Shown in pieces: positions 7,287 through 15,189 of a stretch of 35,297 nt of DNA; positions within the stretch are counted from its first letter, which is position 1, and each line of letters opens with the position of its first letter. Source of the stretch: Clostridia bacterium (GTDB lineage Bacteria; Bacillota; Clostridia; Lachnospirales; Lachnospiraceae); NCBI GenBank assembly GCA_029101305.1, contig JAQXQS010000179.1, forward strand, positions 1 through 35,297. Reading direction: 5' to 3'. The notes under the pieces were generated by a model. That model searched no databases. It saw only the letters and a program-made list of their open reading frames with translations, and was not told the origin of the DNA. The position numbers and the translations under genes were made by a program.

Positions 7287-9437
7287 TCAAACACATTCCA
7301 GTTTCACCTTAAAAGATATGGTTCTGGGTGTTTCCATGCCTTCAAATAAAATAGCATACGCATTTTTCTCAACATCCACCTCTGCAATCGTCCCAATTCC
7401 GAAGATTTTATGTAAAATCTTCTGCCCAACCGGATAATGTGTAGGCTGCTCATCCGCCATAAGATAACGGCTGCTCAGCTCTATATATTCCCTGGCCTCT
7501 TTTATCAGGCTCTCTTCCGGCTTATCTGCATATGTAAGTAGCTCCTGGTCAATATCCAGAATAAATCTGGAAGGATATCTGGGAGAACCATCCAGATTGC
7601 GCCCCTTCGCCTCAGACAGGTACAGCCGTTTCTTTGCTCTTGTCATTGCAACAAAAGCCAGCCTGCGTTCCTCTTCCATTCCTTCCTTTGTCCTGGTCTT
7701 CCTGGATGGGAAAATCCCCTCATTCAGCCCACATATAAACACATAGGGAAATTCAAGTCCCTTCGAGGTATGTACCGTCATCAGCTTCACTTTATCCTGT
7801 TCTGTCTGCACATCGCTATTAGAAAAAAGTGCCACATGCGCCAGATAATGCTCCAGCGTTGCTTCCTCCCCACAGCCAGTCTCATATTCGTACACAGACT
7901 GCTTTAGCTCTGCAAGATTGTCCAGTCTCTCCTGATTTCCCTCTGTACGAAGCATTCTCTCATATCCCGACAGATCCAGCAGGGAGGAAAGTACTTCTGA
8001 TACTGGCCTTTCCTGGTAATCAGAGGCAAAGCGTTCTATCAGCTGGACAAATTCTCCCGCTTTTGTTCCTTTAAAAATATCCCGTTCCAGATTCCGGCAG
8101 AGTGCCTCATACAGGCTGCAGCCATTCTGGGAGGCATATTCCTGAAGAAATTTCATCCGCCGCTCTCCTAAGTTCCGCTTGGGAACATTTGCGATTCTTA
8201 CAAAAGACAGATCATCCTTGTATGCAACCATCCGCAGATAACAAAGAGCATCCTTAATCTCCATTCGCCCGAAAAACTGTACGCCACTGTATATGGTATA
8301 AGGAATCTCTTCTTTCAGAAATACCTGTTCAATACTTCTGGTCAGATAATGAGCACGATACAGGATCGTAATATCTTTGTATGAAACACCGCTTTCCTTC
8401 AGTTTCCTGATCTCCTGCGAGATCCAGAGTGCTTCCTTCTCCTGATTCTGGGCATGGCAGCAAAGCACAGATTCCCCGGCAGGCAAAGTTGGAAAAAGCT
8501 TCTTTTCCATGCGGAGATGGTTCTTACTAATCAGGGAATTGGCCACATCCAGGATCTGTGGCGTAGAACGGTAATTTTCCATCATCATAACCGTCTGTAC
8601 AGCCGGAAAATTTCTGTGAAAATCAAGCAGATATTTCACATTCGCCCCTCTCCAGGTATAAATGGTCTGGTCCGGGTCTCCTACAATAAACAGATTCTTA
8701 TGGTAGCCACATAAAACGCACATCAGCCGGTATTGTAAGTCATCGATATCCTGGAATTCATCTATCATAATATATTCCAGACGTTTTTGCCATTTTTGTT
8801 TGATTTCTTCATTATTTTCAAATATATATAGTGTAAATTTGATAAGATCGTTATAGTCAAGGCCAAAGCACTTCTTCTCCTGGTACAGGTAACCGTAAAA
8901 AATAATATCACCGGTCTCAGTTGCTTTCCTGTATTTCTCATAGATCTGGTCAATGGACATGGTGATCATATCCTGATAGTATTCCGGGTCCTTATAAAGT
9001 TTACGGATCTCGATCATATCCCTTGCCTTGGAAAAAGTCATATTGCGCAGAGTCAGTCCTCTTTCCTCATATATGATCTTAAGCATAGAATCTATATCAG
9101 AATTGTCCAGCACCAGAAAACTCTTAGGATATTGCACTGCATAGCTCTCTTCCTGGAGAACCGATACGCAGAATCCATGAAATGTATTAATATAACCTGT
9201 GTCATTGTCACCAGTCAGATTGTGGATACGCTGGCGCATTTCATTGGCTGATTTATTCGTAAATGTAACACACAGAATATTCCCGGGTAAGATCCCGATC
9301 TCATTTACCAGAAATGCAAATCTGTAGGAAAGTGCACGTGTCTTGCCAGAGCCTGCCCCGGCAATTACACGGATATAGCCTTCCGTAGCTGTCACCGCTT
9401 CCCTCTGTGCTTCATTTAACCGATCCAGAATTTCCAT
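7287..9437 (-). CDS. PcrA/UvrD-type superfamily I DNA helicase
   Basis: ATP-driven 3'-5' DNA helicase of the UvrD/Rep/PcrA group, which acts in repair and in clearing replication forks. The N-terminal Q-motif region (LNEAQREAV) is followed by Walker A AGAGSGKT (residues 26-33), then VTFTNKSANEM, DEFQDIDDLQ (Walker B), VGDPDQTIYTWRGA, MTVHTSKGLEFPYVF and VAMTRAKKRLYLS. The C-terminus (YPVGQKILHKIFGIGTI) matches the PcrA Tudor-like RNA polymerase-binding tail. At 716 aa it is slightly short for PcrA. Genomes of this group often carry several UvrD paralogues, so whether this is the essential PcrA is not decided here. The ATG at 9437 has GGAGG upstream, and it has its own promoter. Confidence 0.92.
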   Translation of the reverse strand: MEILDRLNEAQREAVTATEGYIRVIAGAGSGKTRALSYRFAFLVNEIGILPGNILCVTFTNKSANEMRQRIHNLTGDNDTGYINTFHGFCVSVLQEESYAVQYPKSFLVLDNSDIDSMLKIIYEERGLTLRNMTFSKARDMIEIRKLYKDPEYYQDMITMSIDQIYEKYRKATETGDIIFYGYLYQEKKCFGLDYNDLIKFTLYIFENNEEIKQKWQKRLEYIMIDEFQDIDDLQYRLMCVLCGYHKNLFIVGDPDQTIYTWRGANVKYLLDFHRNFPAVQTVMMMENYRSTPQILDVANSLISKNHLRMEKKLFPTLPAGESVLCCHAQNQEKEALWISQEIRKLKESGVSYKDITILYRAHYLTRSIEQVFLKEEIPYTIYSGVQFFGRMEIKDALCYLRMVAYKDDLSFVRIANVPKRNLGERRMKFLQEYASQNGCSLYEALCRNLERDIFKGTKAGEFVQLIERFASDYQERPVSEVLSSLLDLSGYERMLRTEGNQERLDNLAELKQSVYEYETGCGEEATLEHYLAHVALFSNSDVQTEQDKVKLMTVHTSKGLEFPYVFICGLNEGIFPSRKTRTKEGMEEERRLAFVAMTRAKKRLYLSEAKGRNLDGSPRYPSRFILDIDQELLTYADKPEESLIKEAREYIELSSRYLMADEQPTHYPVGQKILHKIFGIGTIAEVDVEKNAYAILFEGMETPRTISFKVKLECV

Positions 9438-9543
9438 TTACCATCCTCCATGCCTTTCTTTTGGGCTTCGTTCCCGAAAGCTTCCTGCACACCCTGTCTT
9501 TAGAGCCTGTTTGAAAAATCATCCCTGTAATCTCATATCATTT

Positions 9544-9572
9544 AGTATAGCATCCTGCTTCTTTATGTGCAA
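9544..9572 (-). promoter_or_regulatory. Sigma-A promoter for the helicase gene
   Basis: On the minus strand, TTGCAC (9567-9572) and TATACT (9544-9549) have a 17-base spacer, about 110 bases before the start codon. Confidence 0.75.
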
Positions 9573-9602
9573 CCATATGTTCGTATTTAATCTTTTGTGT
9601 TA

Positions 9603-9647
9603 CAAAAAACTCCTCAAAATGATAATGCTTACCATTTTAAGGAGTTT
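9603..9647 (-). terminator. Terminator after trkH
   Basis: On the minus strand AAACTCCTTAAAATG pairs with CATTTTGAGGAGTTT and runs into a TTTTTT tract, 25 bases past the trkH stop. Confidence 0.85.
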
Positions 9648-9672
9648 CTGATACATATTATTTATTAAATAC

Positions 9673-11112
9673 TTAGAATTTTCTCCAGGTATCCCTTTTA
9701 AATAAGAGAAGCAATGGGAATACCTCAAGTCTTCCTGCCAGCATATCAAAAATCATCACAATTTTTGATAAATAAGAATAGGTGTTAAAATTTCCGGTAG
9801 GCCCAACCGCACCAAGACCAGGTCCGATATTGTTCAGAGTCGCTGCGATCGCAGTAAAGTTAGAAACCATATCCAGGTTATCCAAACTGATAACCAACAG
9901 TGAGCTGACAAAAATCAGAATATATACGAACAGAAACATATTCGTAGCTCTCACCACTTCATGGGGAATGGCCTTTTCATCCATCTTGATCTTCTTAACT
10001 GCATTAGGATGCAGATAAAGCTGCAGCTCTTTGCGAGCAGATTTGCAAAGGATCAAAAGACGGGATACCTTGATACCACCACCGGTACTTCCTGCACAAG
10101 CCCCGACAAACATCAGGATCACCAGGATCGTCTTGGAAAAAACAGGCCAGACATTAAAATCTGTAGTTGCATATCCTGTGGTCGTGATAATCGATCCAAC
10201 CTGGAACGCAGCCTGCTGGAAAGCTCTTCCAAAGCTGGTAAACATTCCTCTTGTATTGATGGCAATAGCAACGATTGCCAGTCCAATAATCCCAAGATAA
10301 TAACGTACTTCTTCATTCTTAGCTGCCTGCATTACTTTCTTGGTAAGAAGAAGATAATACGCATTAAAATTGATTCCAAAGAGAATCATAAAAACCGTGA
10401 TCACTACCTGATTATAGGTACTATATCCTGCAATACTGTCATTCTTGATGCCAAATCCACCGGTACCAGCAGTACCGAAGCTGAGGCATAGCGTATCAAA
10501 CAACGGCATCCTTCCAATAAGGAGGAAGATCATCTCCACAATCGTGAGTATAATGTAAATCGTATACAAAATCTTAGCTGTAGACTGTACCTTTGGCACC
10601 AGCTTGCTGACAGATGGACCAGGGCTCTCTGCTTTCATCAGATTCATGTGATAACCACCAGTTAATGGAAGCAGGCAGAGAATAAATACCAGAACTCCCA
10701 TACCGCCGATCCAGTGGGTAAAGCTTCTCCAGATCAGCATACAATGGGAAAGAGCCTCTACATCATTCAGAATGCTGGCTCCTGTAGTGGTAAAACCGGA
10801 GACTGTCTCAAAGATTGCGTCTACCGGGTGGGGAATACTTCCTGATATAATAAACGGAAGCGCTCCTGTAATACTTAATACCAGCCAGCTAAGAGCAACC
10901 GTAACAGCACCCTCTCTGGCATGAAATACTTTATTCTTCCTTTTCTTTCTGGTAAGGGGAATCCCGATTGCCAGGCAGATCACCATTGTGAGCAGAAAAG
11001 CCAGACCATTTTTTTCCCGGTAAATAATTGCAGTAATTCCCGGCAGAATCATGAATACCGCTTCAAAATTGAATATCCAGCCAAGAATATAAGATATCAT
11101 GGAATAATTCAT
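9673..11112 (-). CDS. trkH: Trk/Ktr potassium transporter membrane subunit
   Basis: Potassium-translocating subunit of the TrkH/KtrB superfamily in the cytoplasmic membrane (479 aa, about ten hydrophobic helices in four M-P-M units). The pore-loop segments are visible as TTTGAS near residue 110, GTAGTGGFG near 217, TTTGYATTDF near 312 and NNIGPGLGAVGPTG near the end. CAGSTGGGIKVSR, a conserved TrkH stretch, is also present. The ATG at 11112 has AAAGGAG. It follows trkA by 12 bases, so both are one transcript and the pair is self-sufficient: TrkA gates, TrkH conducts. Confidence 0.95.
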   Translation of the reverse strand: MNYSMISYILGWIFNFEAVFMILPGITAIIYREKNGLAFLLTMVICLAIGIPLTRKKRKNKVFHAREGAVTVALSWLVLSITGALPFIISGSIPHPVDAIFETVSGFTTTGASILNDVEALSHCMLIWRSFTHWIGGMGVLVFILCLLPLTGGYHMNLMKAESPGPSVSKLVPKVQSTAKILYTIYIILTIVEMIFLLIGRMPLFDTLCLSFGTAGTGGFGIKNDSIAGYSTYNQVVITVFMILFGINFNAYYLLLTKKVMQAAKNEEVRYYLGIIGLAIVAIAINTRGMFTSFGRAFQQAAFQVGSIITTTGYATTDFNVWPVFSKTILVILMFVGACAGSTGGGIKVSRLLILCKSARKELQLYLHPNAVKKIKMDEKAIPHEVVRATNMFLFVYILIFVSSLLVISLDNLDMVSNFTAIAATLNNIGPGLGAVGPTGNFNTYSYLSKIVMIFDMLAGRLEVFPLLLLFKRDTWRKF

Positions 11113-11124
11113 GTCCGGACTCCT

Positions 11125-12483
11125 TTACCTCTCTAAAATGTCTTGAATGTCCCGAAGACCTTTATTTGTCGTTACGATCACCACGCTGTCGCCAATTTCC
11201 AGTGTATCATGGCCACGGGGGATGCGGACACTTCCATCCCGGTAAAGACATCCGACCAGAAGGTTCTTCTTCAGATTCAACTCGGACAAAGTCCGCCCTA
11301 CGATTGGGGAATTATCACTGATTTTGAATTCCAACGCTTCTGCCTTACCATCCAGAATATGATACAAGGTTTCCACGTTGCTTCCGATTGAATTCTGAGT
11401 AGCCCTTACATACTGCAGAATATAATCTGCTGTGATGTATTTCGGATAGATAACACTTCCAATGTCAAGACTGTCAATAATATCGTCATAGGCAAGCCTG
11501 TTTACTTTGGCAACAAGCTTGGCATTTGAGATTGTCTTGGCAAAAAGTGACAGGAATACATTCTCTTCATCCATATTGGTCAGGGTTACAAAGGATTCTG
11601 CACTTTCCAGGCCTTCTTCCAGAAGCAGCGAGCGGTCTGTACCGTCTCCATTGATAATCGTTGCATCAGCAAGCTCTTCACTTAAAAATTCACAACGGTT
11701 CTTATCTTTCTCGATAACCTTTACCTTAATCTTCATCGCAAGCAATGCCTTGGCAAGATAATAGGAAATGGTACCGCCGCCTACGATAACGGTATTCTTT
11801 ACCTGATGGGTCTTCAAGCCGATCTTCTTAAAAAATGCAGCTGCATTCTGAGGTGTGGCAAGAATAGAGACCACATCTCCGTTACGGATCATATTCGTAC
11901 CACCTGGGATCGTCGTGTAATCCTTTCCCTCAATCGCGCAGAAAAGGACATCACAACGGAAGTGCTCCGTGATCTGCTGGATTGTCTTCCCATCCAGGTC
12001 AAATTCCGGCATCACCTTAAACTTCAAAAGCTCCACCTTGCCACGGGCAAATGTGTCAATTTTAATCGCAGAAGGGAACCGTAAAAGCCTGGAAATCTCC
12101 TGGGCTGCTGCCAGCTCCGGATTGATGATCATGGTAACTCCCAGACGCTCCTTGATAAATCCGATCTCCTTACTGTAAATCGGGTTACGTACACGTGCGA
12201 TGGTATGGCAATGTCCTGTCTTCTGCGCGATCAGACAGCACAAAAGATTCATCTCATCAGACACCGTAACCGCAATAAGAATATCTGCTGTCTCAATGCC
12301 TGCTTCCATAAGGGTATTGATACTTGCACCATTTCCAACCACACCCATGGCATCTACTTCATCTGTTATTTCATTAATCGTATCTGCATTGATATCGATC
12401 AGGGTTATGTCTGTGTCCTCTTCCTGTAACTGCTCTGCAAGGGTACGTCCAACTTTTCCGCACCCGACAATTATTATTTGCAT
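11125..12483 (-). CDS. trkA: TrkA potassium uptake regulatory subunit
   Basis: Cytoplasmic gating subunit that binds nucleotides and controls TrkH. It has two tandem RCK units: NAD-binding Rossmann folds starting MQIIIVGCGKVGRTLAEQL and, around residue 228, NTVIVGGGTISYYLAKAL, each followed by a TrkA-C domain (for example IPGGTNMIRNGDVVSILA and IPRGHDTLEIGDSVVIV). I chose the ATG at 12483 because it has GGAGGAG upstream and begins exactly at the first Rossmann strand. An in-frame start 28 codons upstream would add a hydrophobic stretch unlike the family. That gives 452 aa, typical for two-RCK TrkA. The leader carries two hairpins. Confidence 0.95.
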   Translation of the reverse strand: MQIIIVGCGKVGRTLAEQLQEEDTDITLIDINADTINEITDEVDAMGVVGNGASINTLMEAGIETADILIAVTVSDEMNLLCCLIAQKTGHCHTIARVRNPIYSKEIGFIKERLGVTMIINPELAAAQEISRLLRFPSAIKIDTFARGKVELLKFKVMPEFDLDGKTIQQITEHFRCDVLFCAIEGKDYTTIPGGTNMIRNGDVVSILATPQNAAAFFKKIGLKTHQVKNTVIVGGGTISYYLAKALLAMKIKVKVIEKDKNRCEFLSEELADATIINGDGTDRSLLLEEGLESAESFVTLTNMDEENVFLSLFAKTISNAKLVAKVNRLAYDDIIDSLDIGSVIYPKYITADYILQYVRATQNSIGSNVETLYHILDGKAEALEFKISDNSPIVGRTLSELNLKKNLLVGCLYRDGSVRIPRGHDTLEIGDSVVIVTTNKGLRDIQDILER

Positions 12484-12507
12484 AACTCCTCCAAATGTAT
12501 AAATAAT

Positions 12508-12580
12508 GTAACTGTTCAGGCAGTTACTAAATAATAAGAAAACATCAACAGGCAGAAATGAAATCATTTCTGCCCTGATG
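12508..12580 (-). promoter_or_regulatory. Structured trkA leader: terminator-like hairpin plus second hairpin
   Basis: In the direction of trkA, a hairpin with arms GGCAGAAATGA/TCATTTCTGCC (12551-12574) and outer CATCA/TGATG is followed by TTTTCTTATTATTT. Then comes GTAACTG-N6-CAGTTAC (12508-12527), about 25 bases before the start codon. With the promoter at 12597-12625 the terminator-like stem would fall within the first 50 transcribed bases. It could be an attenuator or a protective 5' stem. It does not resemble a c-di-AMP (ydaO) riboswitch. Confidence 0.55.
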
Positions 12581-12596
12581 CTCTATAAACAGCGCT

Positions 12597-12625
12597 ATTA
12601 TATCACTCTTGTATGTTTTTGGAAA
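12597..12625 (-). promoter_or_regulatory. Promoter of trkA-trkH
   Basis: On the minus strand, TTTCCA (12620-12625) and extended -10 TGATATAAT (TATAAT at 12597-12602) have a 17-base spacer. A weak -35 with an extended -10 is a common sigma-A arrangement. Confidence 0.65.
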
Positions 12626-13019
12626 TAGTCATTTTCTTACAGTAAATACTGTTTGAGCAGATTGTTTTTTTGCAAATATATTCGAACAGATGTTTACTTT
12701 TTAAGATTCTTATAGTAAAATACGTACATAAACAAAATTCTAGCTGGCTCTGAACCGTTACGCCTAATTATCGTTCCCATTTTTTCTAAAATAATAATAG
12801 GAAATTTCTCCAGAAATGGAAGGAGGCCGGTGCTTTCGCACCGGCGCGTATGAAAAAGAAAAATATTAAATTAAGAAAGACTTGGTGCTTTCTACAGTTA
12901 ATAATATACTAAGCAAATGTGATAAAAATGTGAAATACTTTTGAAAAAAAAGTGAAATGATTTTCTTTCTTTTTGTATAAAAGAATCAACTTTTAAGGAT
13001 ATTAAAGGAACTCTGCTAA
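12626..13019. other. Gene-free region between trkA promoter and the Mrr-like gene
   Basis: A stretch of about 390 bases without an ORF of any quality, AT-rich and poor in coding signal. It contains a very stable hairpin (12826-12845: GCCGGTGC, 4-base loop, GCACCGGC), a neighbouring CTCC/GGAG stem, and an AGAAAG/CTTTCT stem at about 12874-12892. Read on the minus strand the main loop is GAAA, a GNRA tetraloop. No clear promoter pair was found for the plus-strand gene; TATAAA at 12976-12981 is the best -10 candidate. Confidence 0.4.
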
Positions 13020-13670
13020 ATGAACGGACATAAATTTGAATACAAATGTGCGCGTATGCTACGTCGAAAGGGATTCCACCACGTAGAGGTCACTAAGAAA
13101 AGTGGTGACCAGGGCGTTGATATTATTGCATATAAAAGATTTTCCAAATATGCGATCCAGTGCAAATACTATTCCTACCCCGTGGGCAATAAAGCCGTAC
13201 AGGAGGTATATGCCGGGGGTAAATATTACGACTGTGACCATTATATCGTTATGACCAATGGCACCTTTACCAAAGCCGCCATAAGTGCTGCCAATAAATT
13301 AGATGTAAAATTATGGGACAACTGTTCTCTCCTGAAAAGCACCAGCCTGATCTTTGAACTCATGCGCGCAATAAATATTCTAGGCATCCTGCTTGGCTTC
13401 TATCTTTTACGGAATGACCTCTCCTTTTTATTGGGCAATATTGGACAGTATTACAAGGAACTTTTTCTTATTGTGGCAGGTATTTTCGGCTGGCTTGGTT
13501 TTGGGAGCTGGCCTGTCAGTACTCTTTCTTGCGCGTTATACTTCTTTCTTGCGCTTACCTTACAGGGAAACCAGGTTCCAGCTTTTTGTGTAAATGGAAT
13601 CAATCTTGTTTTTCTGTTTCCGGCGCTGATTCATTTTATACATGTATACCTGCTAAAACCCAAAGCCTGA
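13020..13670 (+). CDS. Mrr-like restriction endonuclease-fold protein with membrane helices
   Basis: A 216-residue protein in two parts. Residues 1-105 are an Mrr-type nuclease domain of the PD-(D/E)xK fold: GHKFEYKCARMLRRKGF, then SGDQGVDIIAY with Asp34, then AIQCKYYS with Gln47 and Lys49 (the QxK form), then VGNKAVQEV and YIVMTNGTFTKAA. Residues about 115-216 are hydrophobic, with three or four predicted membrane helices and a short basic tail. Mrr domains cut modified or foreign DNA; a membrane-tethered form of unknown role occurs in Firmicutes and other bacteria. No methylase or specificity gene is nearby, so a classical restriction system is unlikely. The ATG at 13020 has AAAGGA ten bases upstream. 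Fold confidence is high, function is open. Confidence 0.8.
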   Translation: MNGHKFEYKCARMLRRKGFHHVEVTKKSGDQGVDIIAYKRFSKYAIQCKYYSYPVGNKAVQEVYAGGKYYDCDHYIVMTNGTFTKAAISAANKLDVKLWDNCSLLKSTSLIFELMRAINILGILLGFYLLRNDLSFLLGNIGQYYKELFLIVAGIFGWLGFGSWPVSTLSCALYFFLALTLQGNQVPAFCVNGINLVFLFPALIHFIHVYLLKPKA

Positions 13671-13755
13671 TAGTCTGCTAAGAAAGACATCCCCTCCAGA
13701 AGATAAACGGTTAGAAAACATATCTTTCAAAACAATATCAACAGAAATTATTTGA

Positions 13756-13786
13756 GAAACACTTCTAGCCGTTCCTACATAAAATA
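13756..13786 (+). promoter_or_regulatory. Candidate sporulation promoter for cotJABC
   Basis: CATAAAATA (13778-13786) fits the -10 of mother-cell sigma factors (one mismatch to sigma-E CATACAAT, full match to sigma-K CATAnnnTA). The upstream -35 GAAACACT, 14 bases away, is only a partial sigma-E match. It lies 40 bases before cotJA. Confidence 0.4.
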
Positions 13787-13823
13787 AAGAGAAAGTAAGA
13801 ATTAAATCTGAAGGGATTTCTTT

Positions 13824-14195
13824 ATGGAAAACTATCCTATGAATCGTTCAGGGTGCCGCCCTTATAATAGAACCTGCGGAATGATGAATTCCACTCCGGC
13901 ACGCCGCACTAATCCTACAGGCAGCAAGATTAGTGAAAATCCAGGCTGTAATTTCCGCAATGACCAACCATCCTGCACACCCGCTCCCTGCCCAAATAAT
14001 ACACCAGCTCTGGCAAACCATTTTCCAAATGATAATTCTATGTACGCACATCTGAAACATCTTACACCAGCAATGGCATATGTACCTTTCCAGTTTTTCA
14101 CCTCTGCATATGAGCTTGATTATGCTTTATCTGTCGGGACTGTTTTCCCACAGCTTTGTAAACCGTTCTGTGGAAAGAGAGGTGTATGCAAATGA
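13824..14195 (+). CDS. cotJA: Spore coat-associated protein CotJA
   Basis: Component of the CotJ complex of the spore coat, made in the mother cell. The C-terminal half (residues about 72-118) has the family core AMAYVPFQFF, YELDYALSVGTVFPQLCKPFCG. The first 70 residues are an unusual extension rich in Cys, Pro, Asn and Thr, with Cys at roughly 11, 18, 41, 51 and 55. Bacillus CotJA is only about 80 aa; this one is 123. The ATG at 13824 has AAGGG upstream. The stop overlaps the cotJB start as ATGA, so the two are translationally coupled. Confidence 0.85.
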   Translation: MENYPMNRSGCRPYNRTCGMMNSTPARRTNPTGSKISENPGCNFRNDQPSCTPAPCPNNTPALANHFPNDNSMYAHLKHLTPAMAYVPFQFFTSAYELDYALSVGTVFPQLCKPFCGKRGVCK

Positions 14196-14467
14196 GTCAG
14201 AAAAAAAGTTCCGAACGTTCCTGTCTTCTTCGTCAGATCAATGAAGTAAGTTTTGCCGTTAACGATATGCTTCTCTATCTGGATACACACCCAGATGATG
14301 AGAAAGCTTTGAAATTTTTCAAAGAAGTTTCCTCCAGACGTAATCAGCTGATGACCGAATATGCAGAAAAATATGGACCTCTCACCATTGATGACGCAGT
14401 CAAAAACAATGAAACCTCATGGAAGTGGTCGCAACAGCCATTCCCCTGGGAAGGAAAAGGAGTGTGA
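14192..14467 (+). CDS. cotJB: Spore coat protein CotJB
   Basis: Small soluble spore coat protein of the cotJ operon, 91 aa. The family pattern is present: LLRQINEVSFAVNDMLLYLDTHPDDEKALKFF, then YAEKYGPLT, then a Trp/Pro-rich end (WKWSQQPFPWEG). I chose the ATG at 14192 because GAGGTG lies seven bases upstream and its codon overlaps the cotJA stop as ATGA. The ATG six bases earlier (14186) sits almost on the ribosome site. In Bacillus CotJB works with CotJA and CotJC; its molecular role is not established. Confidence 0.9.
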   Translation: MSQKKSSERSCLLRQINEVSFAVNDMLLYLDTHPDDEKALKFFKEVSSRRNQLMTEYAEKYGPLTIDDAVKNNETSWKWSQQPFPWEGKGV

Positions 14468-14473
14468 TCGTTT

Positions 14474-15106
14474 ATGTGGAATTATGAGAAAAGATTACAG
14501 TATCCTGTTAACATTACTACCCCGAATGCTAAGCTGGCGCAGTTCATTTCCAGTCAGTATGGTGGCCCCGATGGTGAAATTGGCGCTTCCCTGCGTTATC
14601 TTTCCCAACGGTTTACTATGCCGGACCGCACTTCTATGGCTGTATTAAATGATATAGGCACAGAAGAACTGGCACACCTGGAGATGGTCTCCACCATCGT
14701 TCACCAGCTCACCCGTGACCTTTCCATGGAGGAAATTGAGAATTCCGGTCTTGGCCCCTACTATATTGACCATACAATTGGAGTATGGCCACAATCTGCT
14801 GGCGGCGTCCCCTTCAGCTCCACCATCTTCCAGAGCAATGGGGATCCCATCACAGACCTTTTCGAAGACCTTGCAGCAGAGCAGAAAGCCCGCTGCACAT
14901 ACGACAATATTTTACGGGTAGTTCGAAATACCCCGGAAGTGGCAGATCCCATCCGTTTCCTGCGTGCAAGGGAAATCGTCCACTTCCAGCGTTTCGGTGA
15001 AGCCCTGCGCTCCATTCAGGAAAAACTGGATGCCAATAACTTCTATGCTTTTAACCCAAGCTTTGACAATCCATGCAAAGCAAGCTGTGGACCTGAAGCC
15101 AGATGA
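14474..15106 (+). CDS. cotJC: Spore coat protein CotJC, manganese catalase family
   Basis: Coat protein with a four-helix ferritin-like di-manganese catalase domain, 210 aa. All six expected metal ligands can be picked out: Glu35 (GEIGASLRYLSQRF), Glu65 and His68 (EELAH), Glu136 (AAEQKAR), and Glu167 and His170 (REIVHFQRF), so the centre looks intact. It would remove hydrogen peroxide at the spore surface, valuable for an anaerobe. It is the third gene of the cotJABC operon, six bases after cotJB, and is followed by a strong hairpin. Length is usual for the short clostridial and Bacillus forms. Confidence 0.93.
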   Translation: MWNYEKRLQYPVNITTPNAKLAQFISSQYGGPDGEIGASLRYLSQRFTMPDRTSMAVLNDIGTEELAHLEMVSTIVHQLTRDLSMEEIENSGLGPYYIDHTIGVWPQSAGGVPFSSTIFQSNGDPITDLFEDLAAEQKARCTYDNILRVVRNTPEVADPIRFLRAREIVHFQRFGEALRSIQEKLDANNFYAFNPSFDNPCKASCGPEAR

Positions 15107-15128
15107 AATAATATTGCAATTTATACCA

Positions 15129-15182
15129 TCAGGCGGGAATATGCCGGAACGCATAAAAAGCGTTCTGGCATATCCCCGCCTG
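15129..15182. terminator. Long hairpin between convergent cotJC and radical SAM gene
   Basis: Arms of about 22 bases starting AGGCGGG (15131) and ending CCCGCCT (about 15181), with 20 matches, around a short A-rich loop. There is no long T tract on either side, but its position and stability suit a shared transcription end for the two convergent units. Confidence 0.6.
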
Positions 15183-15189
15183 GATTTCC

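Noticed and set aside
12484-12567. Longer TrkA with 28 extra N-terminal residues
   Set aside because: The extension precedes the Rossmann start, has no good ribosome site and covers the leader hairpin; the ATG at 12483 has GGAGGAG.
12484-12625. c-di-AMP riboswitch before trkA
   Set aside because: Too short from the predicted start, and none of the conserved ydaO core sequence was seen.
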